This document shows, piece after piece, positions 1 to 10,639 of a stretch of DNA of 64,000 bases; position 1 is the stretch's first letter, and each line of letters opens with the position of its first letter. The stretch is from Sinonovacula constricta (taxonomy: Eukaryota; Mollusca; Bivalvia; Cardiida; Solecurtidae), in the NCBI GenBank assembly GCA_007844125.1, contig CM017563.1:848501-912500 (forward strand), read 5' to 3'. The position numbers were made by a program, and so were the translations under genes. The notes under the pieces were generated by a model that saw only the letters and a program-made list of their open reading frames with translations, was not told where the DNA came from and made no database searches.

Positions 1-1435
1 ATACCTAGCCACCTATACAATACCTATTCACCCATACAATATCTAACCTCCTATGCAATACCAACCAACCTAAACTATCTACATATACAATACCTACCCA
101 CGCATACAAATCCTGTCTTCATATACATTACCTACCCACACATACAATACCTAACCAGACAATATTTACCCATCTATACAATCACCACTCTCCGATACAA
201 TACGTACCCTTTTCTTAAAATACTTACCCACCTATCCAATTTCTACCCAACCATACAATACCTGCCGTTACAATCATTACCTACCCCCCACATACAATAC
301 CTACCCATCCATACACTACCTATCTACCCATACAATACCTACCCAACCAAACCATAGATGCCCTCCTATATGCCTTTGCATACAATAGATACCCCTATAC
401 AGTACATGTACTCCCATACATACATACCCATCAATACAATACCTACCCTCCAATACAATGCTGCCTTTCATACAATACCTACCTACCCATAAAATACCTA
501 CCAACTCAGACAATATTTACCCTCCTTACAATACCTACACACCCAACATACCTACATATACAATACGAACACACTCATGCAATACCAGACCATACAATAC
601 CTACCCATACAATACTTACCCATACAAACGTACCCATCTATACAATTCCTACCCAACCATACAATACCTGCCTTCATATACATTATCTATATACCCATGC
701 AATATTTACCCATCCATACAATGCCTATCGACCCAGACAATATCTACCCGCCTATAATATACTTAGACACCCAACCTACCTACCTATATACAACCCCTGC
801 CCTCCCATACAATAGCTAGCCACTCATACAATACTTACCCTCCCATACAATACCTATCCACCTATACAAAACCTACCCACCCATATGATATTGGCCTTCC
901 ATAACTACCTACCCCAACGTAAAATACTTACCCAGTACAATAATACCTGCCTACCCAATCTACCTACATATACGATACCTATTCACCCATAAAATACCTG
1001 CCTTTCCATATAATACCTGCCCTCCCGTACATACCTACCATCCCATAGAAAACCTACCCTCCTATACAATATCTACCATCCCATACAATGCATACCCGCT
1101 CATATAATACCAGCCCTCCAATAAAATACATACCCTCCCATACAATACTGACCCACCCATCCTACCTACCTATACAACACCTACCCACCCACACAAGAAC
1201 TACCCTTCCGTACAATACATACCCCTATACAATGCCTACCCTCCCATACATTACCTACCCTTCCATACAATACCTACCCTCCCATACAATACCTACCCTT
1301 CCATACAATATCCACCCAACATACAATACCTACACTCCCATAAATACCTAATTTCTCATACAATACCTACCGACCCTCACAATATCTTATCACCCAAACA
1401 ATACCTACTGCCATACAATAAGAGTATGTAATGGG
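1..1435. repeat. 20-bp minisatellite (CCATACAATACCTACCC type)
   Basis: About 70 degenerate copies of a 20-bp unit of the form CCATACAATACCTACCCTCC. The period is cleanest around 1230-1310, where consecutive copies line up at 20 bp. Units vary mainly in the CTACCC part. Open frames here (rich in Y, T, P, I, Q) follow from the lack of stop codons in the unit and are not genes. The array begins directly 3' of the HEPN exon on the minus strand, so it lies in that gene's first coding intron. The same satellite reappears at about 60040-60890 inside the right-hand paralogue. Confidence 0.9.
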
Positions 1436-1441
1436 TATTAC

Positions 1442-2114
1442 CTTTGCTTGGAAATGACCATTTTTGTCCTATTGTAGCCTTCAAACAATTCACTTCACCT
1501 TCCATGTTTGAAATTTTCTTACTGTGGTTTGAAATCTCAGAACTGTGTTCCTCAAGTGTCTGTTGAATTTCTTGGAGAGTATCATTGCGTTTCCAAAGTT
1601 CAAGCTCCGTCCTCCATTCATCACCGTTGACAATTTCCTCTTTTTCTACTGTATCAAGGAAATCCTTAAGGGGGATGTTGGTGCCAAATTCTAATTGAGC
1701 TTTAGTTAATGCAGTACTTATTAATTGCCAATTGTTCATAAATTCATCTGTGTTCATGGATAAACGGCATACGTGACCATACAAACTGTTTCTGAGATCT
1801 CGTATGGCATCCAATGCTATTCTTTGTGAGGATTGGGGTTGGATAATACAGTTTGAAATGATGCAAGTCAAAAGTGTTATATCAAGACTTTCGATGTCTG
1901 AATGTGGAAAAAGCTTGTCCCACTGACTGGAGCTTATTTTATTGTTTTTACGTAAGACAGTAAGATCACTTTTACATGAGGCTAAAACCTGATCTAAGGA
2001 AGAAAGACTACAACGTTTCTTCAAGAAATCTTTCAGAATTGTCCGACCACCTTCTATTATTAGTCGGCTGCACTTGTACCAGTTGGTCCTTTCTGGCAAA
2101 CTAGAGGTCGCCAT
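1442..2114 (-). CDS. First coding exon of a DZIP3-like HEPN protein (NLR-type gene, partial)
   Basis: This exon encodes about 224 residues. Residues 15-155 are helical and match the DZIP3/hRUL138-type HEPN domain. The HEPN signature is R108-N-S-L-Y-G-H114 within AIRDLRNSLYGHV, which fits the Rx4-6H motif of HEPN nucleases or their nucleotide-binding relatives. Residues 172-215 (WKRNDTLQEIQQTLEEH onward) look like a coiled coil. The start is ATG at 2114 in a strong context (A at -3, G at +4), and AAGATGGCGAC over the start resembles a YY1 site. The exon ends at AAAG|GTAATA (1442/1441) in phase 1; reading past it enters the minisatellite. In molluscs such exons usually precede NACHT or other effector modules, and the phase matches the acceptor of the NACHT exon at 52804. 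The remaining exons must lie left of position 1. Whether the domain is a nuclease cannot be told from sequence. Confidence 0.75.
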
Positions 2115-2700
2115 CTTGTTTGGCTATAATGCAGGATCCTGAAGTACACACAATATACATTAGCATTTTAAAAGGTTCTCAATAGAATTTCGAAACTAGA
2201 AGCCCAAAGACACCGGATCTGGAAACGTAGAAGCCCTACTTAGTGTCATCAAGACAGTGTCTTTTATATCAATTAGTCAGTACCTAATGATTTATTTGTA
2301 TTTGTTGAATTGTAATGGTGGCACTGGTTCTCAAACCAACAAAGTAATAAATTATCATAATATAGTTATACTTAATTCAATGCTTTACACCCAAAGATTT
2401 AACTTAATGTTGCTGTGTGTTTACGATTCTTAAAATAAAAAAATAATGTAAAGGATGTGGTGCATAATATAAATGGATTTATACCTTTTTAAATTAATAT
2501 ACTGGTAAAGCATAAACAAGCAAAGAAAATAAATTTCACAACATACTGGGCATATCCAACAGTCTCCCTTTATCAAATACATGTCAAAATTACTTACCAC
2601 TGTTTATGACTTTTGAATAATATTTACGTAACATCATACTTAAGATTTTAGTGAACATTTTGTGAAAAAAAATTGGACACTACCTTGTTAATTAACTTAC
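2115..2700. other. AT-rich 5' flank of the HEPN exon, no gene seen
   Basis: AT-rich sequence immediately upstream of the HEPN start codon. A possible 5'-UTR acceptor (GCATTATAG on the minus strand) lies about 10 bases before the ATG. I see no other coding or repeat signal. Confidence 0.4.
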
Positions 2701-2704
2701 GGTA

Positions 2705-3715
2705 GAAACCGTTGGTGAAGATATTGCCATGAATATGGCATCAAGCATGGTTACATGGTTTATCTTGTATTTGACAATGACCTTCTTTTTAACCTTTCGC
2801 GATCCATAAATAAACTGATTCAAGATTTCACGCAGACAAACATTCTGGCTAGGTTTGGTAAAGATAGGGCCATACCTGTAACCTCTATCATGTCCACAAG
2901 CGTTTTCTAATATCTGACCTAGTGACCAAGTATTTGAACCCACATGACCCAGTAACAAACTCATACTAGATTTAAAAGTATGCAAACATTCTGATCAAGT
3001 TTGCTGAAAATTGGGTCATAAATAACGTGTTCACAAGGTCTGTCTACTCTTTGACCTAGTGACCTACGTTTTGACCCCACGTGATCCAGTTACGAAATAA
3101 TCAGAAATTTCTTGCAGGCAATCAAGCATGTTCACAATGTTAATCTTAAACTTTGACCCACCTTTTGACAAAAAGTGACCCAGTAACAGACTGATCCAAG
3201 TTTTAAAAGCAGGCAAATATTATGTTCAAGTTTGGACCACAAATGTGGCTGCTAGCTTGCTCACAGTTTTTTTTCTTATAATTTGCCAAGTGAACCAGTT
3301 ACGAACTAACAGAAGATTTCATGCAGGTAAACATTATATCAAAGATTGTTGCAGATTGGATCATAAATGGGGCCTCTCACATGTTCACAATGTTTTTTTT
3401 TGTCAAATTTGCACTAGTGACCTACTTCCTGACCCCACGTGACGAACCCATCCGAAACTGCATGCAGGCAAACATTCTGGCCTAGTTAAGTGAAGATTGG
3501 GCCATAAATGTGACCTCCAACTTGGTCACAATGCTTTTTTTTCTCTAATATTTGACATATTGACCTACTTTTTGACCCCACGTGACTCAGTTACATAGTC
3601 GTCAGAGATTTCTTGCCGGCAAACATTCTTGCGAAATTTCGTAATCATTGGGCCATAAATGTGGCCTCAAGCGTGTTCACAAGGTTTTTCTTAAATTTAA
3701 CCTATAAAATTAACT
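2705..3715 (+). repeat. Tandem array of the 147-bp bivalve-type repeat
   Basis: About seven diverged copies of a unit near 147 bp. Recurring blocks are TTTGACCCCACGTGACCCAG, then CAAGATTTCATGCAG, then CAAACATTCTGGCCAAG, then AAGATTGGGCCATAAATGTG and GGCCTC, ending in a T-rich stretch and GACCTAGTGACC. Closely related arrays occur at 4920-5762, 16630-17260, 38250-38540, 57400-57860, 58810-59440, 60900-61480 and 63800-63920. Short frames here are products of the repeat. Confidence 0.85.
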
Positions 3716-4259
3716 GGAAGATTACCTTTAATGGCATAAATGTAACAAAGCCAGAGTTAATAAGGAGGTAATTAACAGCTTAGTGCCTTGTTGAGTGTCA
3801 AGCTGGACTATAAGAGACTTATAAAATAGGGTGTGATAGGAGAATGATTGCAACAATGGATGAAAGATTATTGTGTTAATTGGTAGAATGTGAAAAATGG
3901 ATGTGGCTTTACAAATCAGAAATATGCACGATTTGGAGAGGAAGTTAAAAGAGACAATGAAATTGTTCTGTGGCAGAGATGAAAGAGAGGTTGGTTGTGG
4001 CAGGGCTTGGGGCAATAGTTTTGCATTAGGAATGAATAGGTGAAGATTAGAAGAGATAATGCAGAACAGTGTAGAAATAAAAGATCATCAAAAAGACATG
4101 GCTGGACTGCTGTAATTATTACACCCCATGCATGAAGCTTAAGCATTTTGACGCTAACGGGGCACAGACAAGTAACATAAAATATTGGAAAAGTAAACAA
4201 TGAAGGGCCATTTTTAGTTAAGTCTTTAAATGTCGTGAATCTTGTTACATATCAAATTT
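3716..4259. other. Stretch without recognisable gene
   Basis: Two overlapping frames on the minus strand are rich in F, L, S and H with no domain. I regard them as chance. Nothing else was recognised. Confidence 0.4.
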
Positions 4260-4439
4260 CTGAGAAAAGAAACTGATAATATCTGTGTCCAGTTATTGAG
4301 ATATGATCTTATACTTTTCCAGATATAACAATTTAATGCCGTTACATAATAAGCATAGGAATTTTCGCTGAATAATCTCATGAAATTATTGGAATAAAAT
4401 CATTTTCAGATGTAACAGATGTTCCTGTACAAAGAATTC

Positions 4440-4608
4440 TGGATCATAGGAAATACCTTTTGTAGTGATGAGTAAGCCGTTATGATTTACTTTTCAAATA
4501 GACTCAGGGCATGAATAAACTGTATTTATAAGAATCTTTTCAGGTAACAATAATTTATTTGGTTGTTTGAGATAAAAGAAATTGGCAAAAACGGTCAGGT
4601 ACCACCAA
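4440..4608 (+). mobile_element. 3' part of a TTAA-type MITE (diverged copy)
   Basis: The sequence runs AGGTAACAATAATTTATTTGG, then a TTGAGATAAAAGAAATTGGC segment, and ends near GGTCAGGTACCACC. It aligns by eye with the right half of the complete MITE at 44893-45386 and with the copy ending at 62990. The terminal TTAA has decayed in this copy and the left end was not located with confidence. Confidence 0.5.
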
Positions 4609-4825
4609 TAAACTAAATTATATATTGTTGTTGTTTTTTATTTGTAAGTTTACTTTATACGCATATTGAAATGTATGTATTTCCAGGTTTCTTTTACCTA
4701 ACACAAAAAGGGTCTAATTGGCCTATTCCTGTCGGAAAAGCTTAGTTATTCCCCTAAAAATGAAATACCCCCCCCCCCCACCCCCGATAAATATTTTATC
4801 ATTTGTTTTCAATAGGCAAACAAAA

Positions 4826-5762
4826 GGCCATGATGGCCCTTAATCACCGGCCTGAGGACACAGGCTTTTAGTAGGCTCATATATGGTGTCAAGTAATTAA
4901 GAGTTTTTTACTTTAGAAATCTTTGGTGAAGATTGGACCATTAGCGCAGTTTTTTTCATAGTAACCTACAGAATCCAAATGACTCACTTCAAAAGATGTG
5001 TAAGATTTCATACTGGCAAACATTCTGGCCAAGTTAAATGTATATTGGGCCATCAAGGGGGCATTTAAACGTTTTCACAAGCCTTTTCTAAAATTTGACC
5101 TAGTGACCTAGATGTTGACCCCACGTGACCTTGTTACAAACTCATCCAAGATGTATTGCAGGGAAACATTCTGGCCATGTTTAGTGAAGATTGGGCTATA
5201 AATGTGGTCTCTAGCTTTTTCTCAGATTTCACCTAATAACCTACTTTCTGACCACACGTGACCCAATAATAATACACTCATCTAAGATTTCATGCATACA
5301 AACATTCTGATCAAGTTTGGTGAAGATTGTGCTAACAATGTGGCCTCTAGTGTGTAAACAAGCTTTTTAATAGATTTGACGTAGTGACATACTTTTTGAC
5401 CCCACGTGACACAATAACGACCTCGTCTAAGGTTTCATACAGACAAACATTCCAAAAAGTTTGACTTGACGAAAATTGGGCCATAAATTTGGCTTCCAGT
5501 GTGTTCACAATACTTTTCTAAGATTTGACGTTGTGACCTACTTTTTGACTCCACGTGACCCAGTTAAATCTCATTCAACATCTCATGGAGACAAACGTTC
5601 TTTCCAAGTTTTGTGAAGATTGGGCCATAAATGGGACCTCTGGTGTGTTCGCAAGCTTTTTTCTAAGATTTGACCTAGTGACCTACTTTGTGACCACATG
5701 TGCAACAATAACGAACTCTACCAAGGTTTCATGCAGACAAACATTCTAACCAAGTTTGATGT
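4826..5762 (+). mobile_element. Helitron/Helentron-like element: head plus 147-bp tandem array
   Basis: A head segment (AAAGGCCATGATGGCCCT, then CTGAGGACACAGGCTTTTAG and GGCTCATATATGG) is followed by about six 147-bp units (GACCTACTTTTTGACCCCACG type). The same head joined to the same unit occurs at 38240-38545, so head and array form one mobile element. The array stops abruptly at about 5762, where an unrelated 168-bp array starts, so the normal 3' end is missing. Assignment to the Helentron/HINE group rests on the internal tandem repeats and on the hairpin end seen at 17265-17300. The family is an inference. Confidence 0.55.
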
Positions 5763-8475
5763 CGTCTGAATATGCTGGTTCTTGCGTGACCCGTCGTCTT
5801 CATGTGTTTGACATTTCTGCCAGGTTGTTTAAAAATTCCTCAAGAAATGTCAGAGTTACAAAGCGGACACGGCCACCAGTGCACTTCTAGGGATTATGCT
5901 TTTGACATGTAAGTGGGACCTTGACCTTCGAGTAACCGACCTGGGTCTTGAGCGCCACACGTCGAGTTTATGTGCTTGACAATTCTGCCAGTTAATTTCA
6001 AATTCCTCCAGAAATGACACAGCTACTGAGCTAACACAACCACCAGTGCACTCCCAGGTATTTTGACTTTGGCCTGTAAGTGTGACCTTGACCTTTGAAT
6101 AACCAATCTGTGTCCTGTGCGCGACAAGTCTTCGTGTGTTTGACATTTCTGCCAGGTTATTTCCAAATCCCTCCAGAAATGACAGAGATACTGAGCGGAC
6201 ACCACCACCAGTCGACAACTCGGGATTATGACTTTGATCTATGAATGTGACCCTGACCTCCGAATAACCGACCTGTTTCTTGTGTGTAACACGTCGTCTA
6301 CATGTGTGTGACATTCCTGCCAGGTTATTTCAAAATCCCTCAAGAAATGACAGAGGCACTGAGCGGACACGACTACCAGTGTATATCTAGGGATTATGAC
6401 TGACCTGTAAGTGTGACCTCGATCTTTGAGTAACCAACCTGGGTCTTGTGCGCGACACTTCGTCATGTGTTTCACATTTCTGCCAGGTTATTTCGGAATC
6501 CCTCCAGAAATGACAGAGTTACTGAGCAGACATGACCAACAGTGCACTACAAGAGATTATGACTTTGACCTGTAATTGTGGCCTTGAGCTTTTAGTAACC
6601 GACCTGTGTCTTGTGTGCGCCACGACGTCTTCATGTGTTTGACATTTCTGCCAGGTTATTTTAAAACCCCTCAAGGAATGTCAGAGTTACTGAGCGGACA
6701 CGGCCACCAGTGTACTACTAGGGATTATGACTTTGACCTATAAGTGTGACCTTGACCTTCGAGTAACCGACATTGATCTTAAGCGCGACACGTCGTCTTC
6801 ATGTGTTTGACATTCCTGCCAGGTTATTCCAAAATCCATCTGGAAATTACTGAGGTACTGAGCGGACACGACCACCATTGCACTTCTAGGTATTATGACT
6901 GACCTCTAAGAGTGACCTTGATCTTTAAGTATCCAACCTGGGTCTTGTTGCTACTTAGGTTTATGACTTTGACTTTTATGTGTGGTCTTGACCTTCGAGT
7001 TACCAACCTGGGTTATTTGTGCGCGACACGTTGTCTTCATGTGTTTGACATTTATGTCAGGTTAATTCACAATCCCTCAAGCACTTACACAGTTACTGAG
7101 CAGACACAACCACAAGTTCACCAGAGATTATGAGTTTGACCTGTAAGTGTGACCTTGACCTTCGAGTAACCAACCTGGGTCTTGAGTGGCAAACGTCGTG
7201 TTTATGTGTTTGACATTTTGCCAGTTACTTTCAAAATTCCTACAGAAATGACACAGCAACTGAGCTAACACGACCACCAGTGCACTACAGGCATTGTGAC
7301 TTTGGCCTGTAAGTGTGACCTTGACCTTTGAGTAACCGATCTGTGCCCTGTGCGCGACAAGTCTTCGTGTGTTTGACATTTCAAAATCCCTCCAGAAATG
7401 ACAAAATACTAAGCGGACACCACCACCAGTCCACAACTCGGGATTATGACTTTAATCTATAAATGTGACCCTGACCTCCAAGTAACCGACCTGTGACTTG
7501 TGTGTAACACGTCGTCTAAATGTGTGTGACATTCCTGCCAGGTTATGTCAAAATCCGCCAAGAAATGACAGAGGTACTGAGCGGACACGACCACCAGTGC
7601 ACTTCTAGGGATTATGACTGACATGTAAGTGTGACCTTGATCTTTGAGTTACCAACTTAGTTCTTGTGCGCGACACGCCGTCTTCATGTGTTTTACATTG
7701 CTGCCAGATTATTTCAAAATCCCTCCAGATATTACTGAGTTACTGTGCAGACACGACCACCAGTGCACTACCAGAGATTATGACTTTGACCTGTATTTGT
7801 GGCCTTGAACGTTGAGTAACCGACCTGTGTCTTGTGTGCCCAACGACGTCTTCATGTTTTTGACATTTCTGCCAGGTTATTTCAAAACCCATCCAGAAAT
7901 GTCAGAGTTACTGAGCGGACACGGCCATCAGTGTACTACTAGGGATTATGACTTTGACCTATAAGCGTGACCTTGACCTTCGAGTTACCATCCTTGGTCT
8001 TGTGCGCGTCACGTCGTCATGTGTTTGATATTTCTGCCTGGTTATTTCAAAATCCCTCCAGAAATGACAGAGTTACTGAGCAGACACGACCACCAGTGCT
8101 CTACCTGGGTTTATGACTTTGACTTTTAAATGTGATCTTTACCGTTGAGTTAACGACCTGGATGATTTCTGCACGACACGTTGTTTTAATGTGTTTGACA
8201 TTTCTGTCAGGTTATTTCACAATCCCTTAAGCATTTACATAGTTACTGAGAAGACACGACCACCAGTGCACTACCATGGTTTATGACTTTGACTTTTAAG
8301 TGTGATCTTGGCCTTCGAGTAACCGACCTGAGTCTTGTGCGCGACACGACGTCTTCATGAGTTTGACATTTTAAAATTCATGCAGTGATGTAGGAGTTAT
8401 TGAGCAGACAAAATATCGGACTGACAGACGGACAGACGGTTCGAATATCATATGCCCGCCATTGGGGGCATAAAA
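5763..8475 (+). mobile_element. 168-bp tandem array with terminal hairpin (second tandem-repeat element)
   Basis: About sixteen copies of a unit near 168 bp. Conserved blocks include TATGACTTTGACCTGTAAGT, GTGACCTTGACCTTCGAGTA, CGACCTGGGTCTTGTGCGCG, GTGTTTGACATTTCTGCCAG, CCCTCCAGAAATGACAGAG and CTGAGCGGACACGACCACC. The array ends with GACAGACGGACAGACGG and then a hairpin, TATGCCCGCC-ATT-GGGGGCATA, followed by AAAAAT. A tandem core with a 3' hairpin is what non-autonomous Helitron/Helentron elements of bivalves look like. Frames on either strand within it are repeat-derived. Confidence 0.7.
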
Positions 8476-9345
8476 ATAATAAGTTTAATAGGCTCAGGAC
8501 TTAACTGGGTTTGACATAACAAACATTAAAGGCAGACAATACAGAAGACAACAGCTGCGAAAAGTAATGTAAAGGATGAAGGCGATTGACCTTGCACCTG
8601 GCTCTATTGCTCCTATAAGAAAGAGCCCTGATTCATCTGGACCTATGTTAATTATTAGTAGAGATAGAAATCGAAAACTCAAACGATATTCGTTACGTGT
8701 ATTCAAATAATATTCGAATATTCGAAACAAATTTGCAATCGAGTGGCACATGACAAGATAATTCGTACTTGCACGTGTTTTATTTATATTTTATTTGATT
8801 TTTAACATTCTCATCTAACTTTATGCAGAAGCGCAAATAGATTTATTAGTAGTATTCCAACATGCCCTTATTTATTCTAAAGTATGAGTTTATGCAGACA
8901 TTATGACCAAGAATTAATTTATCTCATACATTATCTCTGTATCTGCTAGTCTAATGGTTTTAAATATGTAACTGTAGCTAACTGTGATGTATTTGCATAG
9001 ACAGAATTCACAAAATGAAATTAACCGGTGACGTTTTTGATTTTAATGCACATCATTTATATAAATCTAAGACAAAACAAAGGCAACCTTTATGGAACTT
9101 TCAAATACACTATATATTTTAGTCTATTTAAGATTGTTTTCGGTTAATAGCCATTAGCTCTGACCTACTGACAACTAGTTTTAATTGTCAGCACATATCT
9201 CTACTCCGAAATCGAAATAAATGTAATCTGTGGTCTTTTTGTTCTACGGTACGCTTCCGATTCCATCTCTTCATTCTGACCCAATTTACACATGTATAAT
9301 TATAACCTTACACTACAGCATATAATTTAAAGTTACAAACCAACT
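8476..9345. other. Stretch without recognisable gene
   Basis: AT-rich unique-looking sequence. A minus-strand frame at 8494-8751 shows hydrophobic residues but no domain or codon pattern that I trust. Confidence 0.4.
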
Positions 9346-9348
9346 TAC

Positions 9349-9404
9349 CTTGCAGAGTGCGCCTTTTTACCCAAATAATTTGGATCCACATCGAAGTTCA
9401 AGAT
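9349..9404 (-). CDS. Candidate small internal exon of unknown gene
   Basis: On the minus strand a 56-bp segment is bounded by an acceptor (CTAATTTACAG before 9404) and a perfect consensus donor (GCAAG|GTAAGT at 9349/9348). One frame is open throughout: I-L-N-F-D-V-D-P-N-Y-L-G-K-K-A-H-S-A plus two bases. A second frame at 9453-9683 lies just upstream, but part of it is an internal duplication of about 60 bp (TTTTGCACACGGCTAGG and TTTTGCGGACGGCTCGG). No partner exons were identified, so this could be chance or part of a longer gene. I do not recognise the product. Confidence 0.3.
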
Positions 9405-10438
9405 CTGTAAATTAGTAATAACAAGGTTTTTCTTACACATAACTGGTAACATTCAGTTCAATTCGAGAGTCAATCCTAGATTATAAACACTGTGTTCTTT
9501 GTACAGGTAACGCCTACCAGTGGGGCCGTGAAATAAGAATGGGTTGGAGTTTATAAAACCGAGCCGTCCGCAAAATCTCGTATCAAACAAATTATGTCGC
9601 CATCCTAGCCGTGTGCAAAATCTCTTATCATACAAATAAATTATGTCACCATTACTGTACACACGGAGGCAACCGAGATGCACTGGGTAACTTCGGATAA
9701 CTACGACATTTATCGTAACTTTCCGCAGTAGTTTTTAGTTGGTATAAGAGTTTCAGTTTTGATCTTTTAAGATTTAACAACATTCAAGTTCCTAAAGTTA
9801 AAAGGAGCACTTTTTTAACTCAAAGAAAATGTGATCTCTTGTATTTTTACATTACTTCTACATTTTACTACCGTTACAACAGTTTTACTTAGGTCATTCG
9901 CCTTGTTCATTTTCAAGCTATAAGAGACAGTTAGCATAAAGTTGTAGAATTTATAGTGTTTGTTTTGAGTCAAATTACTATACATCCCTGTATGCAGTAT
10001 TAGATTCAATGTTTACTTTTCATTTATTGTTCACTTTGTTTAAAAAAGCAAAAAGTATTACCGTCATATTTCACCAGCTGTGACCAAATCGTATTAAAAT
10101 TACATGGTCCATTAGGAAACACAATTATTTTTTTAATAACTAACCAAAGATATTAAATAAAATCAACAACTGTAAGACAGTTTATTCATTCTGCTGAATT
10201 TATGTATTCTGGCGGTTGAACTAAAATGTTTAATCATTTGGGCTTCTCTTTAAAACGGTTCTCTCCTTTATTAAATAACCCGCACAACGCATGTAGCCCT
10301 CCACAAGATAAAGTTTAAGTTTACAGGTCAGGACTTTGATTGCGTATGATAAAGGGTACAGTATAAATGTAAACTATTGTCTTGAAACTTTAATTTTATT
10401 GGTTGAAAAAGAAATTGTTGGAGGCCATTGATCTTTAC

Positions 10439-10439
<1 letters not shown>

Positions 10440-10477
<38 letters not shown>

Positions 10478-10488
10478 CAGAGAGAGAG

Positions 10489-10528
<40 letters not shown>

Positions 10529-10631
10529 CTTGTGTGTGCGCGCTTGTGTGTGTATGTGTATGTGTGTGTGCGTGTGCGTGTGTGCGTGTGTGTGTGTGCG
10601 CGCGTGTGTGTGTGTATGCGTGTGTGTGTTT
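10440..10631 (+). repeat. Compound (AG)n-(GT)n microsatellite
   Basis: An (AG)n tract interrupted by AAAG and ACAG runs into (GT)n with CGCG and TATG variants. All six frames are open, which accounts for several spurious frames of RERERE, VCVCVC and HTHTHT type. Confidence 0.97.
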
Positions 10632-10639
10632 GGTGGCAA

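Noticed and set aside
458..1351. Proline/tyrosine-rich frames at the left edge
   Set aside because: Products of the 20-bp minisatellite, which lacks stops in some frames.
5856..7436. Minus-strand frames with repeated RSRSHL and SVIRRSGSHS motifs
   Set aside because: They follow the 168-bp satellite unit exactly and carry no domain.
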